In this document: positions 49,565 through 60,219 of the stretch, piece by piece | How the letters are laid out: each line of letters begins with the position of its first letter | Position numbering within the stretch: position 1 is the first letter of the stretch | Assembly (NCBI GenBank): GCA_020186115.1 | Contig: WSYJ01000009.1 | Span: forward strand, 1-64,000 | DNA from: Histomonas meleagridis | Taxonomy: Eukaryota > Parabasalia > Tritrichomonadida > Dientamoebidae | Reading direction: 5' to 3' | DNA: 64,000 nt | Made by a program: the position numbers and the translations under genes | Notes under the pieces: model-generated | The model's database searches: none | Seen by the model: the letters and a program-made list of their open reading frames with translations, nothing else | Told to the model about the DNA's origin: nothing

Positions 49565-51972
49565 TTATATGTTTATCTCTTGGTTTGTTGTTGATCTTTC
49601 ATCTGAAACTTTCTTTTTCTTCATGTAAAAGATTATTCCAACAACAATCAGTACTACAACTATAATGACCACAATCACCACCACAACAATGAGCCAAGGC
49701 TCCATTCCTTCGTTTCCCTCATTACTTCCCACGATGATTTCATCCTGCATCTTGTACATATCGTCTTTAAGTCGAGTTCGAATTTTTCAGGTGCTTTCGA
49801 TGTTGTTAATGCACTGAATGGTGCAATGAATGATGAGCATGGATCTGTTCGCGATTCCAATACAGGTGTAACAGTAAGAACGCATCTTACACATTCTCTA
49901 TCAAGTCTAATAGTTGCAGCTCCAATGTCGGGTCCAGTCAACATTTCTTGTGATGCAATCGTTTCCATATTATCAATATCAATTACATCCATTACAAATT
50001 TCTCATTGTATAAACCATATTTTAGTTGTGTATCATTACGAGTCCATTGTACTTGTAATCCATCATTTAGATTAATGACATCATAAGGCTTTGGTTTGAT
50101 AAGTTGATTTGGTTCAAATTTATTTTGGAATGTAACTTTAGTTTGTAAATAATCAATAATACCTGAAGAGGGATTATGAAGATGTGCAATTAATGTATAA
50201 CTTGAATTATCAGCAAATGCACATGGCGCTAACATTCGATATGGATTTGATGTCATTGTCGCTATATTAAATGTTTTGCTTCCATCCCATAATACTAATG
50301 GAACAGGATTTAATGCATTAATTGCACCACGTGAATTATTAAGTGTTAATGTTACAGTCATTGTTTCACCACATATTGGGTTTTCGACTTTTACAGATTC
50401 ACCCTCACTTGTTGAAGTTTCGGAATAATGAATCATTGTATCTTCTGCTGCATTTCGACGTGTAATTGTTGGTAATGTTGGTTTAGATGCTGTACCCCAA
50501 ACTTCTATTGATGGATGTAATAATTTCTCATTTGGATAATATGATTCCATTTTATATTTAAGTTTCCATTTTCCTGTTGGATTTTCACCAAAGAACGCAC
50601 GACAACCAAATTGCAAATGTTCTGATGACATAAATGATTTAGTTAATGTTGTAAGTATTGATGCAGGATATTTTAATATGAATTCAGTGCCTTGTGGAGA
50701 TGTTAATATAAAATGTAAATGTGATGCTGCTAATCGTGTAACACCAAATTTAAAGACAAGAAATTCAATAAATTGTATTCCAGATGGAATTTCAATTTCG
50801 ATTTCAGCAAAGTCTTCAAGAATTTTCGGCATATTATATTCCGAATTAAGTTCAAGCGACTTCAAATGTACTTCTTCTGCTATATTTGTCCAATTTTTAG
50901 CTACACTTGTCGCAAGTCCTGCATCAAGTCGTCCAAATCCTTGTGTATAATGATAATTATAACCTGCAGCATTTTTGATCCACATTGGATGTTTAGGATC
51001 ATTAATTGTTGCAGTTAATGCAAGAATATATTGAACATCTCTCCATGTTAAATTTGGATTAGCTTCAAGGACTAATGGTCCTACACCTGCTGCGATTGAT
51101 GTTGCTGCAGATGTAGCTGTGAAAGATCCGTATGAACTGTTTGAATCACTGGTTGCAGTATAAATATATGGATCAAAATGATATGGATGCATTGGTACTT
51201 CACTGCCGCCTGATGGAGTGTTAGCAAAGATACATCCAAGTTCTGAATAACCAGCTGGTTGTCCACGTCGTGTAGATGCACCAATATATATAACTTGGCG
51301 ATTACCACCCATTAAATCTACACCAGAATCTTCACCTAAATGACCAAAATTACCCGCAGCATGGAAGAAAATTTGGCCAAGGCCATTACGCTTTTTCATT
51401 GATTCATTAAAGTATGACTCAATTTCCGGAATTTCACGAAATGAATTTAAACATTTTTTCCCATCTTGATGAATACCAAGTAATGCAAGTGACATAGCTC
51501 GAATATCAAAGTCAGTCTTTCCATATAAATCTAATGTGATATTGAGATCTTTAACTGCTGTAGCAATGTAATCATTGTCAATAACAATTCCCCATGATGA
51601 ATTATAAGCGACTCCAACACCACCTTTGTTATTCCATGCTCCTGCTGCAAGGCCAACAACAGATGTTCCATGAAAATCAAATGGTGTGAGTGGTTCGTTC
51701 GTTTGGTTGATGATATTCCACGAATTTTCACGATCAAAATTATCAATAAGATCTTCATGTGTATAAAGTACACCCGTATCAAATATTGAAATTTTTATTC
51801 CTTTGCCTGTGTAACCATTTTCCCATGCAGGCTTAACATTAATATCTTCATTGTCAATACCTCCATTATGCCCTTTGTTAAAAAGGTGGAATGTCCCATA
51901 GTATGTGGTTTCGCTATCGTCAGGAATGGCTTTGGTCAATAAGAGAAGATGTGAGGGAAACAAGAACATCAT
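49565..51972 (-). CDS. Kexin/furin-like subtilase with P domain; membrane anchor in shifted frame
   Basis: The ATG at 51972 opens a short hydrophobic leader. The S8 catalytic triad is D65 (ISIFDTGV), H101 (FHGTSVVG) and S288 (FTATSAAT), with oxyanion N208 in HAAGN. A P-like beta domain spans ~375-500, typical of proprotein convertases, and a further beta-rich part runs to ~755. There is no obvious prodomain. The main frame stops at 49675, but a run of ~22 hydrophobic residues plus a MKKKK cytosolic tail is open in the next frame (49759-49565). One missing A near 49765 would join them into a type I membrane protease of ~800 residues. Confidence 0.85.
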
Positions 51973-52763
51973 GTAAAATTAATGGCATTCAATTTTGAAT
52001 ATATTTAAAAACAAAAATGAATGCACATAAATGGAGGCTCAATTTCTACAGTTGGAGGTTTAGTTTTTATTAATTGAAAAAATCAACGATTTGAATTGGA
52101 AATTCCGATCAAAACTCAGAATAGTGCTTTTTCTGAACTTCGGGAACATGTTTCCTCAGGAAAATTCAAAGCTCAACTTGCTTCTGTGAACGGAAAACAA
52201 TTTCGAAAATGACATATCATGCCGACTGAAGTGACCGAAACATAACAAGATTTCTCTGACAAGTTATTTCGAGACATGTAAGGGAAAAATTTCACAATGA
52301 AATTTTTATGTCACTCAAGGGTATTAATTAACGTATAGTTGAAGCCACATGTTGCACCTTTTCACTTGAATTCATTCAACTGTTTTCTCAATATTTTTAT
52401 TTTTAAATTCAAATGAAAAGTTGTGACTTTTTGTTACTAATTACAAAAAGTCAACTCAGAAACCTCATTATTTACACAAAAACATATTGGAACAATAATT
52501 TGTTTATTTTTATTTCTTTAATTTAATTGTTTTATTTAAAAAATAATCAACATGTAGCTATTTACATAAATTCGAGCATACCCACTGACAGCTCGCATTC
52601 ATATTGCTTCCTTTTTGACCAAATTATTGTACTATTAGTGAATAAAACAAAATGTATTTGAATTAATATCAATTCATTTTTCTAAAAGTAATTTTTTTTT
52701 CTGCATTATTATTTTGATATGCTATATGAAATGCTGTTTCAAATTATTATAATAATTACTAAA
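51973..52763. other. Intergenic with fragment of a BspA-type coding end
   Basis: No intact gene. At 52103-52130 a short plus-strand stretch coding EIPIKTQNSAF duplicates the end of the BspA relic in inverse orientation. TCAACTTG strings are present but no start codon follows. Confidence 0.4.
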
Positions 52764-52857
52764 TTATTCAAATAAATCCAAAATTGTGAAAATAAATTTC
52801 ATTTTTTTTATATAAATTATCAATATAAAAGCGCTATTCTGAGTTTTGATCGGAATT
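52103..52857. repeat. 28-bp inverted repeat flanking 700 bp
   Basis: 52103-52130 and 52830-52857 are inverted copies differing at about one base (AATTCCGATCAAAACTCAGA is shared). Both code the same EIPIKTQNSAF string. This indicates a local inverted duplication or rearrangement in a BspA family gene. Confidence 0.65.
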
Positions 52858-53442
52858 TCATACACTCCTTCTTTATAATCATTCACTGTAAATGGACCAA
52901 ATCTTGTATCTTCAAATGTTGGATATGTAAGAACTGTTGTATTAACTGATGAAAATGAACTTTCTCCAAACGATGGTTGTGAAATACCATAATAATAAAT
53001 GCATTGAAGGTTATAAAATTGCGAAAATGCACCATTTGCAATCATTGATAATCTTGTGCCAAGTGTTAATATCTTTAACCCATAACAACCTGAAAATGCT
53101 GAGGATCCAATGTTTGTTACTGAGTTTGGAATTGTAATATTTATTAGTGATGTACAATTTGCAAATGCCTTTTCTCCAAAACTTGTTAATCCTGTGCCAA
53201 GTGTCAAAATTGTCAAATTATAACAATTTGAAATTGCTGAGGATCCAATGCTTGTTGCTGAATTTTTAAATTTAACACAAACAACTAATGATCATTCAAT
53301 AAATGCGCTACTCGGAATTAGAGTAATGTTTTCATTAATAATAATATTTTCAGTTATATTTATATAATATAAATTTCACCAAAATCATTAAAATTTTCGA
53401 TTAAAAGCGTTGAGTTATTATCATTGAAAATTATTTGATATG
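52764..53442 (-). pseudogene. BspA-like leucine-rich-repeat gene relic
   Basis: The minus strand reads an N-terminal part with ENITLIPSSAFIE, an in-frame TGA, then repeats (NSATSIGSSAISNCYNLT, LTLGTGLTSFGEKAFANCTS, NITIPNSVTNIGSSAFSGCY) of the TpLRR/BspA type, ending with a short non-repeat tail. BspA-like proteins are abundant trichomonad surface proteins. There is no ATG in the main open part, a nonsense codon interrupts it and only ~4 repeats remain, so I call it a pseudogene. Confidence 0.8.
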
Positions 53443-53983
53443 AATTCATGAAAAATAGAACAAAAACAAAACATTTTCATTTTTGTTTTCTTTTGTTTTC
53501 AATTCGTCATCTTTTTGATTCTCTTTTTTATGAATCAGCATTGAATTTGATTTGGTACATTTCATTCTAAATGTTCATCAAACGATAAACAAATATTTGT
53601 GGCTAGAAAAAAAGAATTGAATAATTTGAACCGTCATAAAAGGATGTTTTGAGGAGTGTAATTTTCAAACAACAATGACTCCTGTTTTTCTGCCTCATAC
53701 CGCCATTATTTCTGAAAAATTTGAACGGATTTGTTTCGAAAAAAGTGCTAGTTTTTTGACTTATGGTCTCAAATTTGAGTTTGCGAAACCTCATAGAAAA
53801 TTTTGAATTAAATTCACATGGTGACAACCTAATTTTTGATTGTTTTCTTCAAATATTATGCTTAAATGATATGGAAATTTGCAAAGCATATTTTCTTAAC
53901 ACATGGTATGATTTATTTTAGCTTAAAGGTTGTTCCATTACTTTTCCGCGCATACAATTTTGAACAGACTTTGTCAAATTTAC
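53443..53983. other. Intergenic, ~540 bp
   Basis: No gene is supported; a minus-strand open stretch at 53603-53827 lacks features. CTTTTCCGCGC at 53941 is only a partial match to an E2F site in the WDHD1-like promoter. Confidence 0.4.
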
Positions 53984-53997
53984 ATTAATAAACGTAC
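53984..53997 (+). promoter_or_regulatory. 14-bp element shared with the NDC80 promoter
   Basis: TTAATAAACGTACA is identical to 10446-10459 and ends 14 bp before the ATG at 54012. The two genes act in replication and chromosome segregation, so shared cell-cycle control is possible. Confidence 0.5.
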
Positions 53998-54011
53998 AAA
54001 TCAACAACTAA

Positions 54012-56882
54012 ATGGAAGTTAACTTCCAAACACCAGCACACTTTGGTCTAGTTCGAGAAATAATTTTTGATCCAAGTCATTTGTATTTGATTTCGCTTGG
54101 TGAAGACGATGGGTGCATTTATGTTTGGAATTCATCTGATCTTACACGATCTACAAATACTGATTTAGAAACAAATACTAAAGATAGTTCAGTGAGAGCG
54201 ATTTGGTTTCGTGATAAAAATAAATTCATTTTTGGTGGAGAAAATCAAAAAATCACCCAAATAGATTGGCCAAAATGCAGCAATTACAACACTGTTTTTG
54301 AATCCACAAAAAATATTGATTTTGCTGCAGATAATTTAAATTTACAGAATATAGTTATTGTTTGTGGAAAACAAATATTTATTATAGATTCCAATTTTTC
54401 AGTAACGCAAGATTTCGAAATCGAAAATGAAATTATATGGATACAGTACTCTCCAGATGGGAATTATCTTGCAGCTGCAGATAATATGAATAATATTATA
54501 ATTTGGAATGTAAATGATTATTCAGTAACATACAAAAACAGTTATAAGTTTTCTTCAGCCAAACCATTTTGGGACCAAAAGTCAACTCTCTTCGTTCCTG
54601 ATACAACAACACCAGGAAGATTTGATGTTTTAAATCCAGAAATACAATCTAATTCTGTCCTACAAATTAATGATCAAAAGGATTCCACTACATGCGCTCT
54701 CCTTTCTAATGACTCTCGATTAATAATAGCAGATAAAAGCCATCAAATCACAATATATCAATTAAATTCAGATCTTACAACTGAGCCAATTCAATCATTT
54801 TCATTCGATGGCGAAGATATATCAGCGCTTGGTGTTACTGGAAATCTAATTGGTGGTGGTGATTCCGATGGAAATGTATATTTATGGGGTATATCTGAAA
54901 CTGAAGAACCTGAAATCATTCTCGAAGAACCAGAAACGCCACAAGTAGTACCAGATCCCGTAAAAGAGGATCCACAGTCGGTATTCACAATTTTGAAGGA
55001 TAATCCATATCATGTAAAATCAGCTCGTAAAACGATCAAAAGCACGAAAAACAAAGGCAAACAGCAAACACTCAAATTGCCAACCATAAAATCGACGCCA
55101 AAAACAACAAAACGACAATTTTTACCTGAAGAAGATTCTGAATCATCATTTTCAGAAGACGTTATTGCGGACACGCCGATTGAATCCAATTTAATTGACA
55201 CCAACGATCAATCATTTCTTGATGAAGATGATGACGAAGATAATGGTGAACAAATTGTCAAAAATAATGAACAATCATTTCTTGATGAAGATGATGACGA
55301 TGATAATGATGAAGCTTCTGATCATTCCGCTATTCATATTCCATCAAATGATGACATTGATATTCCATCTGATGAATCACTTAATGAAACACACGAAGAA
55401 TTATCAGATAACAGTAACGATAAATTTGATGATGAAACTATCATAGAAGTATCAAAACAATTTATGCCCGGAAGTAGTACAGAATACTATGGTACATCAC
55501 GTATATTATGTTGGAATGGGTATGGCTCAGTAATAATTAAACAAGATGAACAAGGCACAGAACATATAGATATAACGCCATCAGAAACTTCCGATTTTTA
55601 TGCAAAACGTATTGATAACATTATTGGACCAATAGCTGCGACTATTGATGACTATGGTTATTGTATAGCTACACGTAATCATGTTTTATATCATCGTCAT
55701 GGAACATATGGACCAAACTCAGATGTAACTTTAAATTTTCCATTTCTTGAACCAGTTGAACTTGTAGCTATAGGTTCTACATGGTTTGCAGTTACTACAT
55801 CATTTAATCGATTACATATATTTACTAATACTGGATTACCTATTATTATAATAGCACTTGAAGGGAAATGTATTACAATGATAGGTAATGAAACACAATT
55901 ATTTATAGTATATTGTAATAATCATAAGTTCCAATTATTCGATGTTGAACAACAAAAACTTCTCGCAAAAGGTTTTTTACCTTTAAAGTCGTTAATATGG
56001 GCTGGATTTGATTTAGAGAAACATTCCATACTTATCGAAAGTGGTAATTACATAATGATGAGTCTATGTTATGAGAATGGTGTTCGATGGATATCAGTTT
56101 TAGATATAAAGAAATATTTCGAACGAAAAACAAGTTCATTCTTTACAGTCGAAGTTGATAATAATAATGTTTATGGAGTTATGTTAGAAAATAATATAAA
56201 ATCTCCTTCGGTAAATCCTTTGCCTAAACTTAATGAATATAAATTACAGCCGTTAACATTCCAACATCATCAAAGTAAATGTATGTTATCTTTATTAAAT
56301 TATGAACAAGCTGAAAATAAAGATAAGGCTGCAAGAGCTTTGGATAGAGAATTAGTTATATTGTTTTCAAATGCATTGGCTGATAATAAGCTTTTGTTGG
56401 CAACTCAAATATTTAAAAGATTAAAAACTCAAAAAGGTAAAGAAATCGCTTTGAGATATGCTGATCAAAAAGGTCATAGAATAGTATCAGAAAGAATTCT
56501 AAAAATAATGGAAGAAAATGTTTCAGATGAAGAAACAGATGTTTTAAGTGATGAAGAAAGTTCTGAACCTCCGCCTTTTATTAGAATACAAAAAATTAGT
56601 GAGGAAGAAGAATATGAAGAAGAAGAAATTAATGAACCTATTAAAGAAAGAAGTTATTCTGAACAAAGTAATTCAGTTCAATCAAATAGTAATGAAGAAC
56701 AAAACAAAATAGTTGAAGAAAATGATGAAAACGATGAATATGATTCGGGGCACCCCAAGAACGTTAAAAAGAAGGGTGCCCCAACAACGGGAAAAAAGAA
56801 AAATGTAAAACGAAGACCTGCGATGGAAAGAATAAAGAAGCCATCAGATGTTGCGGCATTAGACAGATTTGGTTTTTCTTAA
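54012..56882 (+). CDS. WDHD1/Ctf4/AND-1-like replisome protein
   Basis: In this 956-residue protein, residues ~1-300 are WD40 blades. A long acidic linker contains a duplicated QSFLDEDDD block. Residues ~490-720 match the SepB domain of WDHD1/Ctf4 (FMPGSSTEYYGTSRILCWNGYGSVII, LEPVELVAIGSTWFAVTTS, QLFIVY, LIWAGFDLEKHSILIES), followed by the helical bundle. Ctf4 trimerises and ties CMG helicase to polymerase alpha. The C-terminal ~130 residues are acidic then basic, with no HMG box as in human WDHD1. Confidence 0.85.
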   Translation: MEVNFQTPAHFGLVREIIFDPSHLYLISLGEDDGCIYVWNSSDLTRSTNTDLETNTKDSSVRAIWFRDKNKFIFGGENQKITQIDWPKCSNYNTVFESTKNIDFAADNLNLQNIVIVCGKQIFIIDSNFSVTQDFEIENEIIWIQYSPDGNYLAAADNMNNIIIWNVNDYSVTYKNSYKFSSAKPFWDQKSTLFVPDTTTPGRFDVLNPEIQSNSVLQINDQKDSTTCALLSNDSRLIIADKSHQITIYQLNSDLTTEPIQSFSFDGEDISALGVTGNLIGGGDSDGNVYLWGISETEEPEIILEEPETPQVVPDPVKEDPQSVFTILKDNPYHVKSARKTIKSTKNKGKQQTLKLPTIKSTPKTTKRQFLPEEDSESSFSEDVIADTPIESNLIDTNDQSFLDEDDDEDNGEQIVKNNEQSFLDEDDDDDNDEASDHSAIHIPSNDDIDIPSDESLNETHEELSDNSNDKFDDETIIEVSKQFMPGSSTEYYGTSRILCWNGYGSVIIKQDEQGTEHIDITPSETSDFYAKRIDNIIGPIAATIDDYGYCIATRNHVLYHRHGTYGPNSDVTLNFPFLEPVELVAIGSTWFAVTTSFNRLHIFTNTGLPIIIIALEGKCITMIGNETQLFIVYCNNHKFQLFDVEQQKLLAKGFLPLKSLIWAGFDLEKHSILIESGNYIMMSLCYENGVRWISVLDIKKYFERKTSSFFTVEVDNNNVYGVMLENNIKSPSVNPLPKLNEYKLQPLTFQHHQSKCMLSLLNYEQAENKDKAARALDRELVILFSNALADNKLLLATQIFKRLKTQKGKEIALRYADQKGHRIVSERILKIMEENVSDEETDVLSDEESSEPPPFIRIQKISEEEEYEEEEINEPIKERSYSEQSNSVQSNSNEEQNKIVEENDENDEYDSGHPKNVKKKGAPTTGKKKNVKRRPAMERIKKPSDVAALDRFGFS
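56747..56782 (+). other. GC-rich 9-bp hairpin inside the WDHD1-like gene
   Basis: GGGGCACCC at 56747-56755 pairs perfectly with GGGTGCCCC at 56774-56782 across an 18-base loop. It is exceptional in this AT-rich gene and codes part of the basic tail. Confidence 0.5.
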
Positions 56883-56913
56883 ATAAATATAAATATTTAT
56901 TTTTAACATAATA

Positions 56914-57942
56914 TTAATCTGTTGCAAGTCGATCAAGCCAATTTGCCCAAGCAGAGCCAATACTATTATCTGGCTTAGCTTTAACAAGCGAAAGGAAATC
57001 ATTTGTTTGTTCTTCACTCCAATTAAGTTCTTCTCCAAGATTTTTGATTATTGTATTACTTGGTCCTTCAGTTAATAAAAGCATTATCAAGCGTCCAATT
57101 CTAGCTTTGTTTATCGGAGGAGGTGCTGGTTTAGTTGGTTCGGGATCAAGCTCAAGTTCAGTATGTCTTTCTTGTCTTGAAATTAAATTATTATATCTTT
57201 TGATATTTTCTTGAAGTTGCTCAACACGATCACGACGAGTGAGGATATCACGTTTGGATGCTTCTATATCGGCAATTTGCTTTGATAGAAGTTCTTTCTT
57301 TTCTTGGATATATATCTGACGGGCTTCATTTCGTTTTTCATTTTCAGCTTTAAGTGAGTCAAGAGCACTTTGAACATTGAGACGCTTCGTTCGCTCTTCT
57401 TGGAGTTCTGCTGATAAATTTTCTGATGAATTATTAGATAAGCTATCTTTTAAGTTTTGTTCTTTTTCTTTAAGTGAATCAGATATTTTAGAAAGTTCTT
57501 CCAGCTTGGCTTTGAGTTGATCTGTGTTTGAAAGAATTGTAGCTATCTCAGCTTTGTCTTTTTGTGTTTTTTGAAGATTTTCGATTTCTGTTAATAAATT
57601 TTGCTCTTCAAGTTGCAGCTCTTTTAGTTCGTTATTTCTTTTTTCTAGTTCTCCTTTTCTTTCAGCTATTTTGGATTTGATAGATTCTGAAGAAATTGAA
57701 GGATCATATTTGAATTTAGCTAAATCATCCTTAGCAGATTTAACTCTTGCCTTTTTTGTCATTTGTTCTGTAAGTTTTTTTCTGACGATTTCAACAATTT
57801 TTTCCGGATTAGAGGAAACATCAGGAATATTTAAAGAATCAGCTAATGTTTCTATTTCTGCTTTATACCTTTCAAGAAGGTCTTGAGGAATATTTTGTTC
57901 TTCATCATCTGAGTCATTGAAAAATTCTTTTGCTTTTTTCAT
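56914..57942 (-). CDS. Golgin-like coiled-coil protein
   Basis: The 342-residue protein has an acidic N-terminal stretch, then coiled coil over ~60-265, a Pro-rich break, and a compact C-terminal domain (IGRLIMLLLTEGPSNTIIK, LGEELNWSEEQTNDFLSLV). This tail layout resembles GRIP/GRAB domains that attach golgins to the Golgi through Arl or Arf GTPases, but it lacks the key GRIP Tyr. Function is inferred. AACGGTT at 57958-57964 lies 15 bp before the ATG. Its 3' end is 31 bp from that of the WDHD1-like gene. Confidence 0.6.
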   Translation of the reverse strand: MKKAKEFFNDSDDEEQNIPQDLLERYKAEIETLADSLNIPDVSSNPEKIVEIVRKKLTEQMTKKARVKSAKDDLAKFKYDPSISSESIKSKIAERKGELEKRNNELKELQLEEQNLLTEIENLQKTQKDKAEIATILSNTDQLKAKLEELSKISDSLKEKEQNLKDSLSNNSSENLSAELQEERTKRLNVQSALDSLKAENEKRNEARQIYIQEKKELLSKQIADIEASKRDILTRRDRVEQLQENIKRYNNLISRQERHTELELDPEPTKPAPPPINKARIGRLIMLLLTEGPSNTIIKNLGEELNWSEEQTNDFLSLVKAKPDNSIGSAWANWLDRLATD

Positions 57943-58167
57943 TCCAAGCTTTCACTTAACGGTTGCAACATAAAAATTTGGACAGGAAAAAAGTGACACA
58001 TGATTCTATTATTAATACATATATATAATATTGACTTTCGATTTCTACAATTAGTATATAGCGATCATCTTACGATCTTGATATCATGAATATATAATAT
58101 ATATATACATAGTTGCAGATATGATTAATATAAATCTAAGAATTATATTATGATTAGCACGAAATAA

Positions 58168-58683
58168 ATTTATTTTTTCATTAATGAAAATGTTAAAAAT
58201 AAATATAACTATATCATTGGACTTATAAAACAAATAATAAATAACAAAGTTTTAGACACTTTAGTAAACTCATCACAGTTTACTAATTTACCAGATTTGA
58301 TAAGTAATCAACAAACAACAGCTCGAAAACTAGAAATTCAAAATGCTAAAATTAGTATTAATTCTATATTAACAATTGAGAAAATGAGCGCTAAAATTAA
58401 GATGCAAAATAGTAAATCATGTGAATTCAGTGGCGTCTTCCCAAGTAATATCCAATCGACTTTAAATAATAAATGTAATGGAATTCTTTCCCAAATTAAT
58501 GAAGAAAATATAAAATCTGAAATCGAAGCGTATATCAAAAATGAAATATCTAATTGTGTTACTGAATTATCTGATGAAGCGAAAATAATATCGAGAAAAA
58601 ATAAGAAAGAGAAGGAAAAGTTCGAAAAAGAAATGTTAAGTTTTCTTAAAGATTCTGCTAAGGCCATCTCAAAAATTAAATAA
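58168..58683 (+). CDS. Helical open frame without early ATG, possible relic
   Basis: The frame is open for ~171 codons after a TAA at 58165, but its first ATG is at 58384 (MSAKIKMQ), leaving 99 residues. The protein is helical and Lys/Ile/Ser-rich with no recognised domain. The open region upstream of the ATG suggests a lost start. It could also be a real short gene. Confidence 0.35.
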   Translation: MYFFINENVKNKYNYIIGLIKQIINNKVLDTLVNSSQFTNLPDLISNQQTTARKLEIQNAKISINSILTIEKMSAKIKMQNSKSCEFSGVFPSNIQSTLNNKCNGILSQINEENIKSEIEAYIKNEISNCVTELSDEAKIISRKNKKEKEKFEKEMLSFLKDSAKAISKIK

Positions 58684-58999
58684 TGAAATTATTTAATTAT
58701 TTTTTTTTTATTTTATTTTAAGTGAATTAAATGAAAATTAAATCATTTACTGTTTGCGATTCTTTTGACATAAGAAAGAGTTTTATGTGTGATAAATATA
58801 ATGAAAATTCAGGTTCTATTTAGATATGAATATTGTGAGTAAATAGTACATAAGAAATTGTTATTTAAATAAGAACTTATTCATGAAAAAATAAGTAACG
58901 TGGTATTTCAGAAAGCAGACACTAACCTTTCATTAAATGTTACAATGCAAATTTTAAAATTGTTGTATAAAAAACAAATAATTCTAAAACATTCATATT
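58684..58999. other. Intergenic, ~315 bp
   Basis: Between convergent frames; T-rich then mixed sequence. Nothing supported. Confidence 0.4.
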
Positions 59000-59227
59000 T
59001 TATGACGTGGGTAACTTATGCCTACAGCTTGGACATTCTGAGTGCAACTGAAGCCAAGGGTCAAGACAGTTTTTATGGAATGGATGGCCACATTCGAGTA
59101 AAAGAATTTCTTCTCCTTCATTAAGTTGTTCTAAACAAATTAAACATGAATCTTCACTACATTTATCTTTTGAAAAAGGAACTGTGTGCAGTGATTGAAT
59201 ATATTTCTTGTTTGATATATTAAACAT
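59000..59227 (-). CDS. Small RING-H2 protein, likely E3 ubiquitin ligase
   Basis: The ATG at 59227 gives 75 residues (MFNISNKKYI). Residues ~32-72 hold a complete RING-H2: CLICLEQLN, then ECGHPFHKNCLDPWLQLHSECPSC, with all eight zinc ligands in C3H2C3 order and the E2-contacting W after DP. It contains essentially only the RING, so it may be a minimal ligase or the end of a larger broken gene, with the acidic frame at 59310-59519 just upstream. Confidence 0.7.
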   Translation of the reverse strand: MFNISNKKYIQSLHTVPFSKDKCSEDSCLICLEQLNEGEEILLLECGHPFHKNCLDPWLQLHSECPSCRHKLPTS

Positions 59228-59309
59228 ATTTGCGCTTAAATTCCACAAAAAATTATATTATGATTTTGCATATATGCAATTCATTGTATTCTTTTATTAA
59301 TTTTTATAT

Positions 59310-59519
59310 CTAATTAGCTTTTCTTTTTCTCATATGTATTATTTCTCGCTCGCATTCCTCCTTCTCGTCAATGATTCGATGCAATTCATCACAGCGCTCT
59401 TCATCTGTTATATTTTCCTTTTCAATTTGTTCACCTTCAGCAATATTTTCATTTCCATTTTCTTCTGTTTCTTTATTAATGTTTTCATTTTCGTTAATAC
59501 CATTCATTTTTGCCAACAT
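59310..59519 (-). CDS. Small acidic helical protein, uncertain
   Basis: The ATG at 59519 gives 69 residues (MLAKMNGINENENINKETEE). It is Glu/Asn-rich and ends in a basic helical stretch MRKRKAN. It lies 80 bp upstream of the RING-H2 frame on the same strand and may be its separated N-terminal part. No motif supports a function. Confidence 0.35.
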   Translation of the reverse strand: MLAKMNGINENENINKETEENGNENIAEGEQIEKENITDEERCDELHRIIDEKEECEREIIHMRKRKAN

Positions 59520-60076
59520 TTTCACTTTCTTATGTTTTATTCTAAATTTATAACATAAATACCATTATAATAAAAATTTTTTGTAAGTTTTACTTCATGA
59601 ATTTCATTTTGGTGTATGACAAACCATCCAAAATCTTGAAAATGATTATTAGACTCAGAAGTTTTTAATATATCTGCTTTATCCAATGATTCTTCATATG
59701 ATAAACAGAAAACTTTTTTGTTTATATATTTATTAGAATAAATTATAAAATTTGAAGATTTATTTAATTAAAAATCTGCATTTGATAATTATAATATAAC
59801 TTTTTACAAAAAATATTATTATTATTTTTAAATTGTGTGTAATTGTTCTATAATATATTTTTATTTTATAATATATTTTTGGAAAAATTGGGAATTATAC
59901 ATAAAATTTTTAAAAAAGTTTATAAGAGAATGAAATTATCTATTTTTGTATTAAAGAAAAATTCGAAATAATATCTTTAAAAGTCCATTTGAAATAGAAA
60001 GAAGCAATTAAAGTGTTGAATCTAATAGATGTTACCATAGGGGAATAATATCCATGTGGACATAATTTCCTTTAAA

Positions 60077-60119
<43 letters not shown>

Positions 60120-60219
60120 TTAAATTAATTATAAATTATTAACAAAATTAAAGAGATTTTTACTTGCATTTTATTAATATTTAATATTAAATTCTCTTCA
60201 TAAATTCTCGGTTTATTCT
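59520..60219. other. Intergenic with (TA)n microsatellite
   Basis: About 700 bp of very AT-rich sequence. A (TA)n run of ~18 units lies at 60079-60114. No gene is supported. Confidence 0.55.

Noticed and set aside
53941-53951. CTTTTCCGCGC as an E2F site before WDHD1
   Set aside because: It departs from TTTSSCGS by an extra base and is not paired, so it is kept only as a weak note.
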